A stretch of DNA of 7,667 bases from DASRSS01 sp035656335 (GTDB lineage Bacteria; Actinomycetota; Actinomycetes; Mycobacteriales; Jatrophihabitantaceae): assembly GCA_035656335.1 (NCBI GenBank), contig DASRSS010000261.1:1-7667 (forward strand), written 5' to 3'. Positions 1-6,736 of this stretch are shown here, piece after piece; the stretch's first letter is position 1; the number at the start of each line of letters is the position of its first letter. The translations under genes and the position numbers were made by a program. A model generated the notes under the pieces. That model did no database searches and was not told where the DNA came from. It saw only the letters and a program-made list of their open reading frames with translations.

Positions 1-366
1 GGCCGTACCCCGGTTCCGCACCCGCAGGTCGACGACCACGCCGCGCGTCCCCGGTGGGCAGGCCGTGACCGTCCGCAGCTCGAGCTCGTCGAGCACGGTC
101 TCGCGCACCACCCGGTCCGGACGCCAGGTCACGGTCACCGGCGCGCCGAACGATCGGGCCAGCCGACCGTCGACATAGAGCTGGCCGGTGACGGTGTCGG
201 ACTGCGAGTACGGCGGGAAGTTCACGCTGCGCAGGGCGAGCACGTCGTGGTCGACCTGCGCGCATCCGAGGAAGTTCGTCAGCCCCGGCGGGTTGAACAG
301 GTCGTCGTAGCGGTGGACCAGCGGATCGCTCGCCATGTCCGCGCAGGTGGGGATGCTCTCGCTCAT
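1..366 (-). CDS. Probable cytosolic glycoside hydrolase, N-terminal part (cut by window edge)
   Basis: Only the first 122 residues are present; the reading frame is open to the left edge. The ATG start overlaps the stop of the upstream permease gene in an ATGA arrangement, so it is the last visible member of the transporter operon and is probably translationally coupled. There is no signal peptide or membrane segment, so it should act in the cytosol. Visible text includes FNPPGLTNFLGCAQVD (residues 23-38), PPYSQSDTVTGQLYVDG (about 52-68) and VTWRPDRVVRE. The rest is beta-rich with alternating hydrophobic residues, like the N-terminal beta-sandwich of debranching-enzyme-like and GH63/MGH1-like glycosidases. 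The catalytic (alpha/alpha)6 domain would lie outside the window. The family call is from general resemblance, not a diagnostic motif; the operon position, directly after two sugar permeases, supports a role in cleaving the imported saccharide. Confidence 0.55.
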   Translation of the reverse strand, partial: MSESIPTCADMASDPLVHRYDDLFNPPGLTNFLGCAQVDHDVLALRSVNFPPYSQSDTVTGQLYVDGRLARSFGAPVTVTWRPDRVVRETVLDELELRTVTACPPGTRGVVVDLRVRNRGTA

Positions 367-1181
367 CCGGTCTGGCCCAGCGCCAGGCCGCGCGTGAACA
401 GCCGTTGCGCGCACAGGAACACCAGCATCGTCGGCAGCGATACGAACAGCATCGCGGCAAGCACCACGTTGTACGTGGTGCCGGCGTACGCGCTGAGCAG
501 CGACGACAGCGCCGTCATCACCGGACGCACCGTCTCGGTCTGGGTGAGCGTCAGGCCGAAGAGCAGGTCGTTCCAGATGAACGTGAATTCGAGGATGAAG
601 ATCGCGGCCAGCGCGGTCGTCGCGAGCGGCAGGTAGATGCGGCTGAAGATCCGCCACGCGCTCGCGCCGTCCACCACCGCGGCCTCGTAGATCGAGTACG
701 AGATCCCGGTGAAGAAGTTGCGCATGATAAACGCGGCAAGCGGCACGCTCACCGCCGTGTACACCAGGATGAGTCCCAATCGGTGGTCGTACAGGTTGGC
801 GTCCGCGTAGCCGACGAACAGCGGGATGATCAGCATCTGGATCGGGAAGATGCTGCCGCCGAAGATCAGCATGAACCACGCGAAGCCGTGCTTGAGCCGC
901 AGCGCGATGATCGAGAACCCAGCCAGCGCCCCGATCACCACCGCGACGGCAGGTGACACGACCGCGTACAGAAACGTGCTCACCAGGCTCTGGCCGAGAC
1001 CGGCCGTGTGGTACGCCGCCATGAAGTTCGACCACAGCGCGAAGTGGTGCGGGATCGCCCACGTCGACTGCGTCGCGTAGTCGTTTGCCGACCGAACCGA
1101 GTTGACAATCAGCAGGTACACCGGGATCAGCCAGAGCACCCACATGACGGCCAGGACGGCCCGGGTGAGGATCTTGCCCAT
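363..1181 (-). CDS. Carbohydrate ABC transporter permease, MalG/UgpE type
   Basis: Inner-membrane permease of the CUT1 sugar ABC transporter family, 272 residues, the usual length for the MalG-type subunit. It has about six hydrophobic segments, starting with the helix at residues 7-27. The cytoplasmic EAA loop that docks on the ATPase is at 166-185: EAAVVDGASAW, then the canonical I-x-L-P ending (IYLP). Family-typical FIWNDLLFGL (201-210) follows. The ATG start lies 9 bp after the stop of the MalF-type permease gene; the ribosome binding site is weak (GGTGA, inside the end of the preceding gene), so coupling to upstream translation is likely. It should pair with the 1191-2132 product to form the membrane channel. 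The substrate is not readable from the permease sequence. Confidence 0.95.
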   Translation of the reverse strand: MGKILTRAVLAVMWVLWLIPVYLLIVNSVRSANDYATQSTWAIPHHFALWSNFMAAYHTAGLGQSLVSTFLYAVVSPAVAVVIGALAGFSIIALRLKHGFAWFMLIFGGSIFPIQMLIIPLFVGYADANLYDHRLGLILVYTAVSVPLAAFIMRNFFTGISYSIYEAAVVDGASAWRIFSRIYLPLATTALAAIFILEFTFIWNDLLFGLTLTQTETVRPVMTALSSLLSAYAGTTYNVVLAAMLFVSLPTMLVFLCAQRLFTRGLALGQTG

Positions 1182-1190
1182 GTCGCTACT

Positions 1191-2132
1191 TCACCAACTC
1201 ACGTTTCGTTTGGAGCTGAGCTGCGTGCGCAGATACGTCACAGAGGCGACCGCCGCGATCAGCGTGAGCAGCACGGCGACTGCCGAGCCGTAGCCGTACT
1301 CGTTCGCGACGAACGTGTCGCGGTACATCGTGACCGCCAGCGTCTCGGACGACCGCCCGGGCCCGCCCTGCGTCAGCACCCACACCACGTCGAACGTCTT
1401 GAGGCTGGCGACGATGGACAGCCCGACCACGACCGCGGTCAGCGGGCGCAGCAGCGGCCAGATGATGTGCCGGAACATCGACCAGCCGGACGCGCCGTCG
1501 AGCTTGGCGGCCTCCAGCGGCGCCTCGGGCATCGACTGCAGGCCGACCAGGAACAGCAGCGCGTTCACTCCGACGCCCTGCCACGTCGCGGCCACGATCA
1601 TCACGATCGTGTTCACCGGCCGGTAGAGCAGCAAAGACGTGTGCCCGCCCGGCAGGTGCAGGAAGGACAGGATGTCGTTGAGCGCGCCGTGCGGCTGCAG
1701 GATGAAGCCCCACACCACGGCGACACCGGCACCGGAGATCGCGTACGGGATCAGGAACGGCAGCCGCAACAGCGAGCCGCGCTTGGAGCGGTAGGTGACA
1801 GTGGCGACGAACAGGCCGAGCCCGACCGGCAGGACGATCGTCCCGCCGACCCACATCAGCGTGTTCGAGACGGTCACCCACAGCACGTCGTCGTGGAAGA
1901 ACGTCGTGTAGTTCTTCAGGCCGATCCAGCTCGGGTTGCCGAGCCCGTCGTACCTGGTGAAGCTGAGATAGACCGTCCACACGAACGGCGCGTACAGCAG
2001 CGCCGCCACGAGCAGCACGGCCGGCGAGATGTACAGCCAGGCCTGCACGCCGTCGAGCAGGCGCCGGCCGGGGTGGGTCGGCTTGGCTGGCGCGGTGCGG
2101 AGGGTCGGCCCCGCGTCGGCCAATTGCGTCAC
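1191..2132 (-). CDS. Carbohydrate ABC transporter permease, MalF/UgpA type
   Basis: First permease of the CUT1 transporter, 313 residues. A basic, proline-rich N-terminal tail of about 25 residues precedes the first membrane helix (about 31-57), followed by LSFTRYDGL, typical of this family. About five more hydrophobic segments follow. The EAA loop is at 207-226 (EAAKLDGASGW); its last part reads IIWP rather than the usual I-x-L-P, a mild variation. LTQGGPGRSSETL (253-265) is the family signature before the last helices. The GTG start is supported by GAGGAG at 2139-2144, 6 bp upstream. The gene lies 74 bp downstream of the binding-protein gene, with a strong stem-loop between them. It should heterodimerise with the following permease. 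Confidence 0.95.
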   Translation of the reverse strand: MTQLADAGPTLRTAPAKPTHPGRRLLDGVQAWLYISPAVLLVAALLYAPFVWTVYLSFTRYDGLGNPSWIGLKNYTTFFHDDVLWVTVSNTLMWVGGTIVLPVGLGLFVATVTYRSKRGSLLRLPFLIPYAISGAGVAVVWGFILQPHGALNDILSFLHLPGGHTSLLLYRPVNTIVMIVAATWQGVGVNALLFLVGLQSMPEAPLEAAKLDGASGWSMFRHIIWPLLRPLTAVVVGLSIVASLKTFDVVWVLTQGGPGRSSETLAVTMYRDTFVANEYGYGSAVAVLLTLIAAVASVTYLRTQLSSKRNVSW

Positions 2133-2152
2133 GATGTGCTCCTCATTTCCCG

Positions 2153-2166
2153 CCGGCGATCGCCGG
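2153..2166. repeat. 14-bp perfect palindrome CCGGCGATCGCCGG
   Basis: A perfect palindrome abutting, and sharing its last base with, the 16-bp-arm stem-loop at 2166-2203, and ending 8 bp upstream of the GAGGAG of the MalF-type permease gene. In RNA it could only form a short hairpin with no real loop, so it may be a protein-binding site, part of an extended fold with the neighbouring hairpin, or chance in GC-rich DNA. Confidence 0.5.
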
Positions 2167-2203
2167 ACGTGACCGCGGCGCGGGGAGGCGCCGCGGTCAC
2201 GTC
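2166..2203 (-). promoter_or_regulatory. Strong intercistronic stem-loop between binding-protein and permease genes
   Basis: The arms 2166-2181 (GACGTGACCGCGGCGC) and 2188-2203 are exact reverse complements: 16 pairs, 13 of them G-C, around a 6-base loop. It starts 3 bp after the binding-protein stop codon and ends 33 bp before the permease GTG. On the transcribed strand no U-run follows, so it does not look like a classic intrinsic terminator. In many sugar ABC operons (malE-malF is the known case) such a hairpin protects the upstream message or partly stops transcription, so that binding protein is made in excess over permeases. The structure is seen directly; that function is inferred. Confidence 0.75.
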
Positions 2204-2206
2204 GGG

Positions 2207-3499
2207 TCAGTTGGCCGACGCCCAGTACTGGTCGGCGGCCTTCTGGATCGTATTGAGCTGATCCATGTAGCTGTCCGGGTGCACCATGAAGGCGCTGAAC
2301 GCGTCGAGGGCTGCCGTTAGCACCGGCGGCGGCGCGGCCTCGAAGTAGCGGTTGATGAGGTTGTACTGGCCACTGCCGGCAGCCTTGGTCACCTCAGCCA
2401 GCGTGGAGTCGGTGATCGGCGCCTTCGGGTTCGCCGAGACGTCGTCACGGCTGCCCGCCCACTTCGACTGGGCGTCCGGCGTCAGCCACCAGCTCAGCGC
2501 GCTGATGCTGTCCTGCAGGTGCGGCGCGCTGGACAGGGCGCACAGCGGACCGGTCTCGAACACCATCGACGTCTTGGCCAGCGACGGGTTGACGTTCGGG
2601 ATCACGAAGAATCCGTAGTCGGTGCCGGGCTTCTCGCCCTCGCCGGTCATGCTCGTGTTGAACCACGTGCCGAACGGGACCATCGCCACGGCACCGGACT
2701 TGAGCAGCGCCTGCGGCTGCGTCTTGACGGACGGGTCGGTGAAGTCGCCGTCCTTCTCCTCCTGCGCCCACATCTTCATCGCGTCCACGACCGGCTTGTC
2801 GGTGTACTTCGCCTTGCCGGTGGCCAGCGCGTTGTAGGTGTCCGGGTCCGAGCCCGCCAGCAGCTGCTCGAACCACACGAACGAGAACAGCGTCGACGTC
2901 TGGTACATCGGCGTCACGTTGTGGGAACGCAGCGTGGTCAGGATGTTCTGGAAGTCGTCCCACGTCTTCGGCGGCTGCAGGCCGTACTGGTCGAAGACGT
3001 GCTTGTTGTAGAACATGCCCCAGTAGGCGACGTTCAGCGGGACGCAGTACTGCTTGCCGTTGATCGTGTAGTACGGCTCGAGCTGCCTGGTCAGGTAACC
3101 CTTGTCGATCGCGTCCTGCCACACCTTGGAGGTGTCGGCGACGGCGCCCTGGTCGACCAGGCTCTTGAGCTGGCCGCCGGTGGCCCACGTGAACAGGTCC
3201 GGCTTCACCTTCGTCCGCAGCGAGGCCTTGATGAACGCCTGGTAGGTGTTCTCGTCGGTGTAGCCGACCGGGTCGAGGTTGCTGCCGATCTGCTGCTTGG
3301 CGAGCGCGCCGACCTGCTTGAAGTAGTCGCTCCACGCGCCCTTGTCGTTGTAGAGCTTCAGCGTCTCGCCACCGGTCTTGCTCTTCGGCGACAGGGCGCC
3401 GTGGTTGGCGCTCCCGCCGCTCGAACTGCAGGCCGCCGATACCAGCAGCGCTGCCGCCAGTGCGGCGCCGAGCAGCGACCGCCGTCCTCGCACTCTCAT
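2207..3499 (-). CDS. Extracellular sugar-binding lipoprotein of the ABC transporter
   Basis: Substrate-binding protein of the CUT1 system (SBP_bac_1-type fold), 430 residues, a normal length. The signal peptide has a basic start (RGRR, 4-7), a hydrophobic core (9-20) and a lipobox-like VSAAC ending at Cys24, the likely lipidation site; Ser at -3 is less usual than Leu or Val. The twin arginines before SLLG leave Tat export possible. A Ser/Gly-rich linker follows. Family features include YCVPLNVAYWGMFYNKHVF (151-169) with PKTWDDF after it (177-183) and VPFGTWFN (274-281). Aromatic residues there (Tyr159, Trp160, Tyr164, Trp279) are candidates for sugar stacking. GGGAG lies 8 bp before the ATG. 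The gene is 55 bp downstream of the secreted propeller gene. It should deliver the sugar to the two permeases that follow; the substrate is unknown. Confidence 0.94.
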   Translation of the reverse strand: MRVRGRRSLLGAALAAALLVSAACSSSGGSANHGALSPKSKTGGETLKLYNDKGAWSDYFKQVGALAKQQIGSNLDPVGYTDENTYQAFIKASLRTKVKPDLFTWATGGQLKSLVDQGAVADTSKVWQDAIDKGYLTRQLEPYYTINGKQYCVPLNVAYWGMFYNKHVFDQYGLQPPKTWDDFQNILTTLRSHNVTPMYQTSTLFSFVWFEQLLAGSDPDTYNALATGKAKYTDKPVVDAMKMWAQEEKDGDFTDPSVKTQPQALLKSGAVAMVPFGTWFNTSMTGEGEKPGTDYGFFVIPNVNPSLAKTSMVFETGPLCALSSAPHLQDSISALSWWLTPDAQSKWAGSRDDVSANPKAPITDSTLAEVTKAAGSGQYNLINRYFEAAPPPVLTAALDAFSAFMVHPDSYMDQLNTIQKAADQYWASAN

Positions 3500-3554
3500 C
3501 CTTGCTTCTCCCTTGTCGATGGGGCCGTCGGTGTGTGCAGAACTGCTGGACGCG

Positions 3555-4754
3555 TCAGGGTCGGCCGATCGGGTCGACGCTGCCGTGTGCCGGGATGCCG
3601 GCGCCGGTGAAGGTGGCGACGATGAAGCGCGGCCGGTAGATGCTCGCGTCGGCGAAGATGTCGTCGACGTCGAAGCTGTTGACGTTGTAGCTGATCAGCA
3701 GCTGGTTGCCGTGGCTCAGCTCCGGGTGCGCGTGCGGGTTGTACGTGTAGACGTTGCCGTTGCCGTAGCTGCCGAACGCGCCGGTCTCGGGCGTCGTGTA
3801 CACCGCGGTCTTGCCGGTGAACGGTCCCGCCGGGCTGCACGAGAAGTACGCGACGACGTGCGCGCTCAGCAGTTCGGTCGTGTCCTGCGTGATCAGCACG
3901 TAGCCGGCGCCGAGCTTGCTGACACTGAACTCGTTGCTGACGCCGTCCATCACCCGCGCGGAGTCGGTCTCGGCGGACGACCAGCCGCTGCCGGTGAAGT
4001 ACTGCCAGTGCCCCAGCAGGTCGGTGCCGCGCACGCGCGCGATGTGCAGGTACTTCTGGGCACCGAGGTCCTCGACGCCGTAGACGTAGGTGTAGCCGCC
4101 CTGGTGCAGCGTGTACGAACCCCACTCGACGCCGCTCGCGGACGGCAGGTCGGTCAGGTCGATCAGCTTCAGGGTGTGTGCGTCAAACCGCGCGAGCACG
4201 TTCTTCTGCCACGCGAAGTCGAACGGGCCGGTACCGGTGCGGTGGAACTGCAGGTACGGCACCTGCAGGTAGCGGCCGCTCACGGTCGGGTCGGCGCTCC
4301 ACAGCCAGGCGGTCGGGTCGGACGGCGCGGCGACCGAGGCCGGCGCATCCGGCGTCCCGCCGATCACGGAGCTGAACCGGCCGCGCGAGGTGATCACGAA
4401 GGAGTTGTTCACGAACGGCGTGGTGTCCGGACGCGATCCGTCCGCGTTCACCGGGCCGACCAGCGTGTCCGAGAACGACCACAGCTCGCGGTCGCCGGGC
4501 AACCGCGTCGAATACGTGCTGTCCGCACCGGACCAGGCACCGCCGGTGTTCGCGTAGTGATCGAACGCGTCGTCGTACGACGTCGCCGGCACCGCCGACA
4601 CGACCTGCGGCTGCGGGGTGCTCGCGCAGTGTGACGCGCCGTGCCCCGGGTGCGCCTGCGCGGGCTGACCGGTGAACACGCCGAGCGCGGCCACACACGC
4701 GAACGCGCTGCCGGCCGCGCCGATCCGGATGCCGAGCCTGGTACGCCGATCCAT
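3555..4754 (-). CDS. Secreted beta-propeller-like glycan-active protein (DUF4185/DUF5005-like)
   Basis: First gene of the transporter operon, 399 residues. A Sec signal peptide is clear: basic MDRRTRLGIR, a hydrophobic core at about 11-28, and a likely cut after AQA (32-34). There is no lipobox and no sortase or membrane anchor at the C-terminus, so the product should be released or loosely wall-bound. The mature part reads like a five-bladed propeller: GAWSGADSTYSTRLPGDRE (72-90) followed by LWSFSDTLVG, then NNSFV, GVEWGSYTL, GVSNEFSVSKLG, and late NQLLISYNVNS and YRPRF. This pattern recalls DUF4185 and DUF5005. Some DUF4185 members are now classed as GH183 endo-D-arabinanases; whether this protein has that activity cannot be told here. 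Several Asp residues (78, 96, 270) sit in conserved-looking positions. The ATG is supported by GAGGAG 8 bp upstream. The operon position suggests it binds or cuts the glycan whose product is then imported. Confidence 0.8.
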   Translation of the reverse strand: MDRRTRLGIRIGAAGSAFACVAALGVFTGQPAQAHPGHGASHCASTPQPQVVSAVPATSYDDAFDHYANTGGAWSGADSTYSTRLPGDRELWSFSDTLVGPVNADGSRPDTTPFVNNSFVITSRGRFSSVIGGTPDAPASVAAPSDPTAWLWSADPTVSGRYLQVPYLQFHRTGTGPFDFAWQKNVLARFDAHTLKLIDLTDLPSASGVEWGSYTLHQGGYTYVYGVEDLGAQKYLHIARVRGTDLLGHWQYFTGSGWSSAETDSARVMDGVSNEFSVSKLGAGYVLITQDTTELLSAHVVAYFSCSPAGPFTGKTAVYTTPETGAFGSYGNGNVYTYNPHAHPELSHGNQLLISYNVNSFDVDDIFADASIYRPRFIVATFTGAGIPAHGSVDPIGRP

Positions 4755-4819
4755 GCGGTGATCTCCTCGCTGTCGGTGTTCGCCGGTGGAGTTGAGAGCT
4801 GCCGATTCGATGGCTGCAG

Positions 4820-4828
4820 ACGTTATCG
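4820..4828 (+). promoter_or_regulatory. Operator half-site ACGTTATCG, proximal to the transporter operon
   Basis: One copy of the half-site found in the 4858-4871 palindrome; the matching left half is not present, so it could bind only weakly or cooperatively. It lies 66 bp upstream of the start of the secreted-protein gene and overlaps a candidate minus-strand -10 element (GATAAC, 4827-4822). Confidence 0.4.
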
Positions 4829-4857
4829 CTATCGAGCGTCCTTGCGACCAATTGTTG

Positions 4858-4871
4858 CGGTAACGTTACCG
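4858..4871. promoter_or_regulatory. LacI-family-type operator, 14-bp perfect palindrome
   Basis: CGGTAACGTTACCG is a perfect palindrome centred on a CpG, with the AACGTT core seen in many LacI/GalR-family operators. It sits in the divergent control region, 104 bp from the transporter operon start and 136 bp from the isomerase start, and overlaps a possible plus-strand -35 hexamer and, on the minus strand, a TTGACG (4875-4870). The palindrome is seen directly; binding by a LacI-family sugar-responsive repressor is inferred, and no regulator gene is in the window. Confidence 0.75.
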
Positions 4872-4956
4872 TCAATTCGCCTGGACGTATACCCCTGGCG
4901 GGACAGAAATCCTAAGCTGTGCAAGCGTCTTGCTCGAACGGGCGACACCGTGACCA

Positions 4957-4974
4957 GATGGTGACGTTATCAAC
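4957..4974. promoter_or_regulatory. Second, imperfect operator-like dyad near the isomerase gene
   Basis: The sequence GATGGTGACGTTATCAAC is an imperfect dyad centred on the CpG at 4965-4966; six of nine base pairs match. Its right half, ACGTTATCA, matches the half-sites at 4820 and 4863. It lies 33 bp before the isomerase GTG, a position where a bound repressor could block initiation or early elongation. Confidence 0.5.
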
Positions 4975-5007
4975 GGTTCGGGACCGGATGCAGAAACTGG
5001 AGGCACC

Positions 5008-6723
5008 GTGTCGGCCCGCAACGCCTACGATCCCTTGCCCTGCTACCCCGCCGTGGCGGGAGAGGTCGGCGTGGGCTGGTCCGCCCTGTGTGCCGCGCCG
5101 GCCGCCGACCCGGCCGTGCGGATCGTCGCCGTCGACGGCCCGGCGATCCTGGACTGGTCCGGCGTGGCCGCCGCGATCACCGCGGAGCTGCAGGCGGCCG
5201 GCCGCACCGTGCGCGTGCTGCCGATGAGCGAGCACTTCGCCGACTGGGAGCGCATCGTCGAGATCACCGCGCCGGCCGAGGAGCTGCGCGACGACGTCGA
5301 CTTCGCCACGCTCGCGAACGGCAGCCTCGCCGACCTGTTCGCCGGCCTGCCGGAGCCGACCGCGGCGGACGGCGAGCTGTGCCTCGTCCTCGGCCCGGGC
5401 GCCGCGCTCGTGCGCCACGACCTGCTCTGGTACGTCGACCTGCCCAAGCGGTTCGCGGAGGCGGCCGTCACCGCCGGCGACGCGCGCAACCTCGGCCAGC
5501 CGCCCGGAACCGGTCCGGCCACGACGCGCCGCCTGTTCTACATCGACTGGCCACTGCTGGACCGGCACCGCGACGAACTCGTCGAGCGCATCGACCACTG
5601 GATCGACCTGCAGGAACCGCAGCAGCCCAGCTGGCTGGACGGCGAGTCGCTGCGCGCCAGCCTGCGCGAGCTGACCAGTCAGCCCTTTCGCACCCGTCCG
5701 ACGTTCAACACCACGTCGTGGGGCGGGCACTGGGCGCAGGAGGAGCTCGGCTTCAACCCGCAGGCGCGTAACACCGCGCTCGGCTATGAGCTGATCGCGC
5801 CGGAGAGCGGTGTGCTGCTCGGGCACCGCGACGGGCCGCGGGTGGAGATCCCGTTCCAGCTGCTGGTCTCGCTCGAGCCGGCGCGTGTGCTCGGCCCGCA
5901 GGTGCACGAGCAGTTCGGCACGTCCTTCCCGGTGCGGTTCGACTATCTGGACACGGTTGGCGGCGGCAGCCTGTCGGTGCACTGCCACCCGCAGTCCGAC
6001 CAGATGCGCGAGGTCTTCGGCTGGCCGTACACGCAGCACGAAACGTACTACGTGATGGTCGGCGGACCGGACCGGGTCATCTACCTCGGCCTGCGCGAGG
6101 ACGCCGACATCGACGCGTTCGAGCACAGCGCGCACGAGGCGGACGAGCACGCCGTCCCGTTCGACATCGAGAAGTACGTGCAGACGTTCCCCGCCGACCA
6201 GCACCAGCTGTTCCTGGTACCGGCCGGGACTCCGCACGGCAGCGGCGTCGGGAACGTCGTGCTCGAGGTCAGCGCGACGCCGTACCTCTACTCGTTGCGG
6301 TTCTACGACTGGTTGCGCCGCGACGCCGACGGGGCACAGCGTCCGGTGCATGTCGCGCACGCGTTCCGCAACCTGAACCGCGAGCGCCGCGGCGACGCGG
6401 TACGCACCGATCTGGTGCAGCACCCGCGAACCGCGAGCGAGGGCGCCGGCTGGCGCGACGAGCTGATCGGCGCGCTGCCGGAGATGTTCTTCGAGGTGCA
6501 CCGCCTCGTCCTGGAACCGGGCACGACGGCGCAGCAGCACACCGCGGATCGGTTCCAGGTGCTGAACGTCGTCGAGGGCGACGGCGCGGTGATCAGCTGG
6601 GCCGGCCGCAAGCACGAGCTGGCCTACGCCGAGACGATGGTCGTGCCCGCCGCCGTCGGCGACTTCGAGATCAGCGCGCTGGGCGCCACCGACGTCCGGA
6701 TCGTGCGAGCCTTCGTTTCGTGA
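5008..6723 (+). CDS. Class I mannose-6-phosphate isomerase-like protein with degenerate kinase-like N-terminal domain
   Basis: A 571-residue cytosolic protein, much longer than ordinary bacterial class I isomerases (roughly 300-400). Residues about 37-200 resemble a uridine-kinase-like P-loop domain: RIVAVDGP (38-45) fits the first strand, but the GKS/T of the P-loop is missing (AILDWSG follows). Residues about 230-440 are the metal-dependent cupin isomerase: LSVHCHP (322-328), HETYY (344-348) and VPAGTPHGSG (404-413), giving likely ligands His325, His327, Glu345 and His410. The usual first ligand is Gln, here His325. A second cupin-like domain fills 490-571 (His511). The family interconverts mannose 6-phosphate and fructose 6-phosphate; substrate here could be another aldose or ketose phosphate, or free sugar. 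GGAGG (4999-5003), 4 bp before the GTG, supports this start; the nearby ATG at 4988 is out of frame. It is cotranscribed with the ROK gene. Confidence 0.85.
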   Translation: MSARNAYDPLPCYPAVAGEVGVGWSALCAAPAADPAVRIVAVDGPAILDWSGVAAAITAELQAAGRTVRVLPMSEHFADWERIVEITAPAEELRDDVDFATLANGSLADLFAGLPEPTAADGELCLVLGPGAALVRHDLLWYVDLPKRFAEAAVTAGDARNLGQPPGTGPATTRRLFYIDWPLLDRHRDELVERIDHWIDLQEPQQPSWLDGESLRASLRELTSQPFRTRPTFNTTSWGGHWAQEELGFNPQARNTALGYELIAPESGVLLGHRDGPRVEIPFQLLVSLEPARVLGPQVHEQFGTSFPVRFDYLDTVGGGSLSVHCHPQSDQMREVFGWPYTQHETYYVMVGGPDRVIYLGLREDADIDAFEHSAHEADEHAVPFDIEKYVQTFPADQHQLFLVPAGTPHGSGVGNVVLEVSATPYLYSLRFYDWLRRDADGAQRPVHVAHAFRNLNRERRGDAVRTDLVQHPRTASEGAGWRDELIGALPEMFFEVHRLVLEPGTTAQQHTADRFQVLNVVEGDGAVISWAGRKHELAYAETMVVPAAVGDFEISALGATDVRIVRAFVS

Positions 6724-6736
6724 GCAGGCCGGTGTC

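Larger units (their letters stand above)
4755..5007. promoter_or_regulatory. Divergent promoter/control region
   Basis: The 253 bp between the two divergent gene starts is visibly richer in A and T than the genes and has no convincing gene. It should carry promoters for both directions. Weak candidates: on the minus strand TTGGTC (4853-4848), an 18-bp spacer and GATAAC (4827-4822); on the plus strand GTTACC (4865-4870), a 17-bp spacer and TATACC (4888-4893). Both overlap or border operator-like sites, but each matches the consensus only partly. The three ACGTTAYCR sites listed separately all lie here. Confidence 0.75.

Noticed and set aside
2166..2203. Intrinsic transcription terminator ending the operon after the binding-protein gene
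   Set aside because: The stem is strong but no U-run follows on the transcribed strand, and the permeases downstream belong to the same transporter; partial attenuation or message protection fits better.
1008..2261. 417-codon open frame on the plus strand across the permease genes
   Set aside because: The Arg/Gln/His/Asp-rich product has no domain pattern and lies opposite two clear membrane permeases.
3549..3556. GACGCGTC palindrome at the end of the secreted-protein gene
   Set aside because: Only 8 bp and expected by chance in DNA this GC-rich; it overlaps the stop codon and has no second supporting feature.
2519..4634. Overlapping long open frames on the plus strand opposite the binding-protein and secreted-protein genes
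   Set aside because: The products are Arg/Val/Gly-rich and repetitive, with no recognisable motif; the opposite strand has signal peptides and family motifs.
4846..4880. Larger dyad around the operator formed by CAATTG on the left and CAATTCGC on the right
   Set aside because: The flanking arms are out of register by two bases with the centre of the main palindrome, so they do not extend it.
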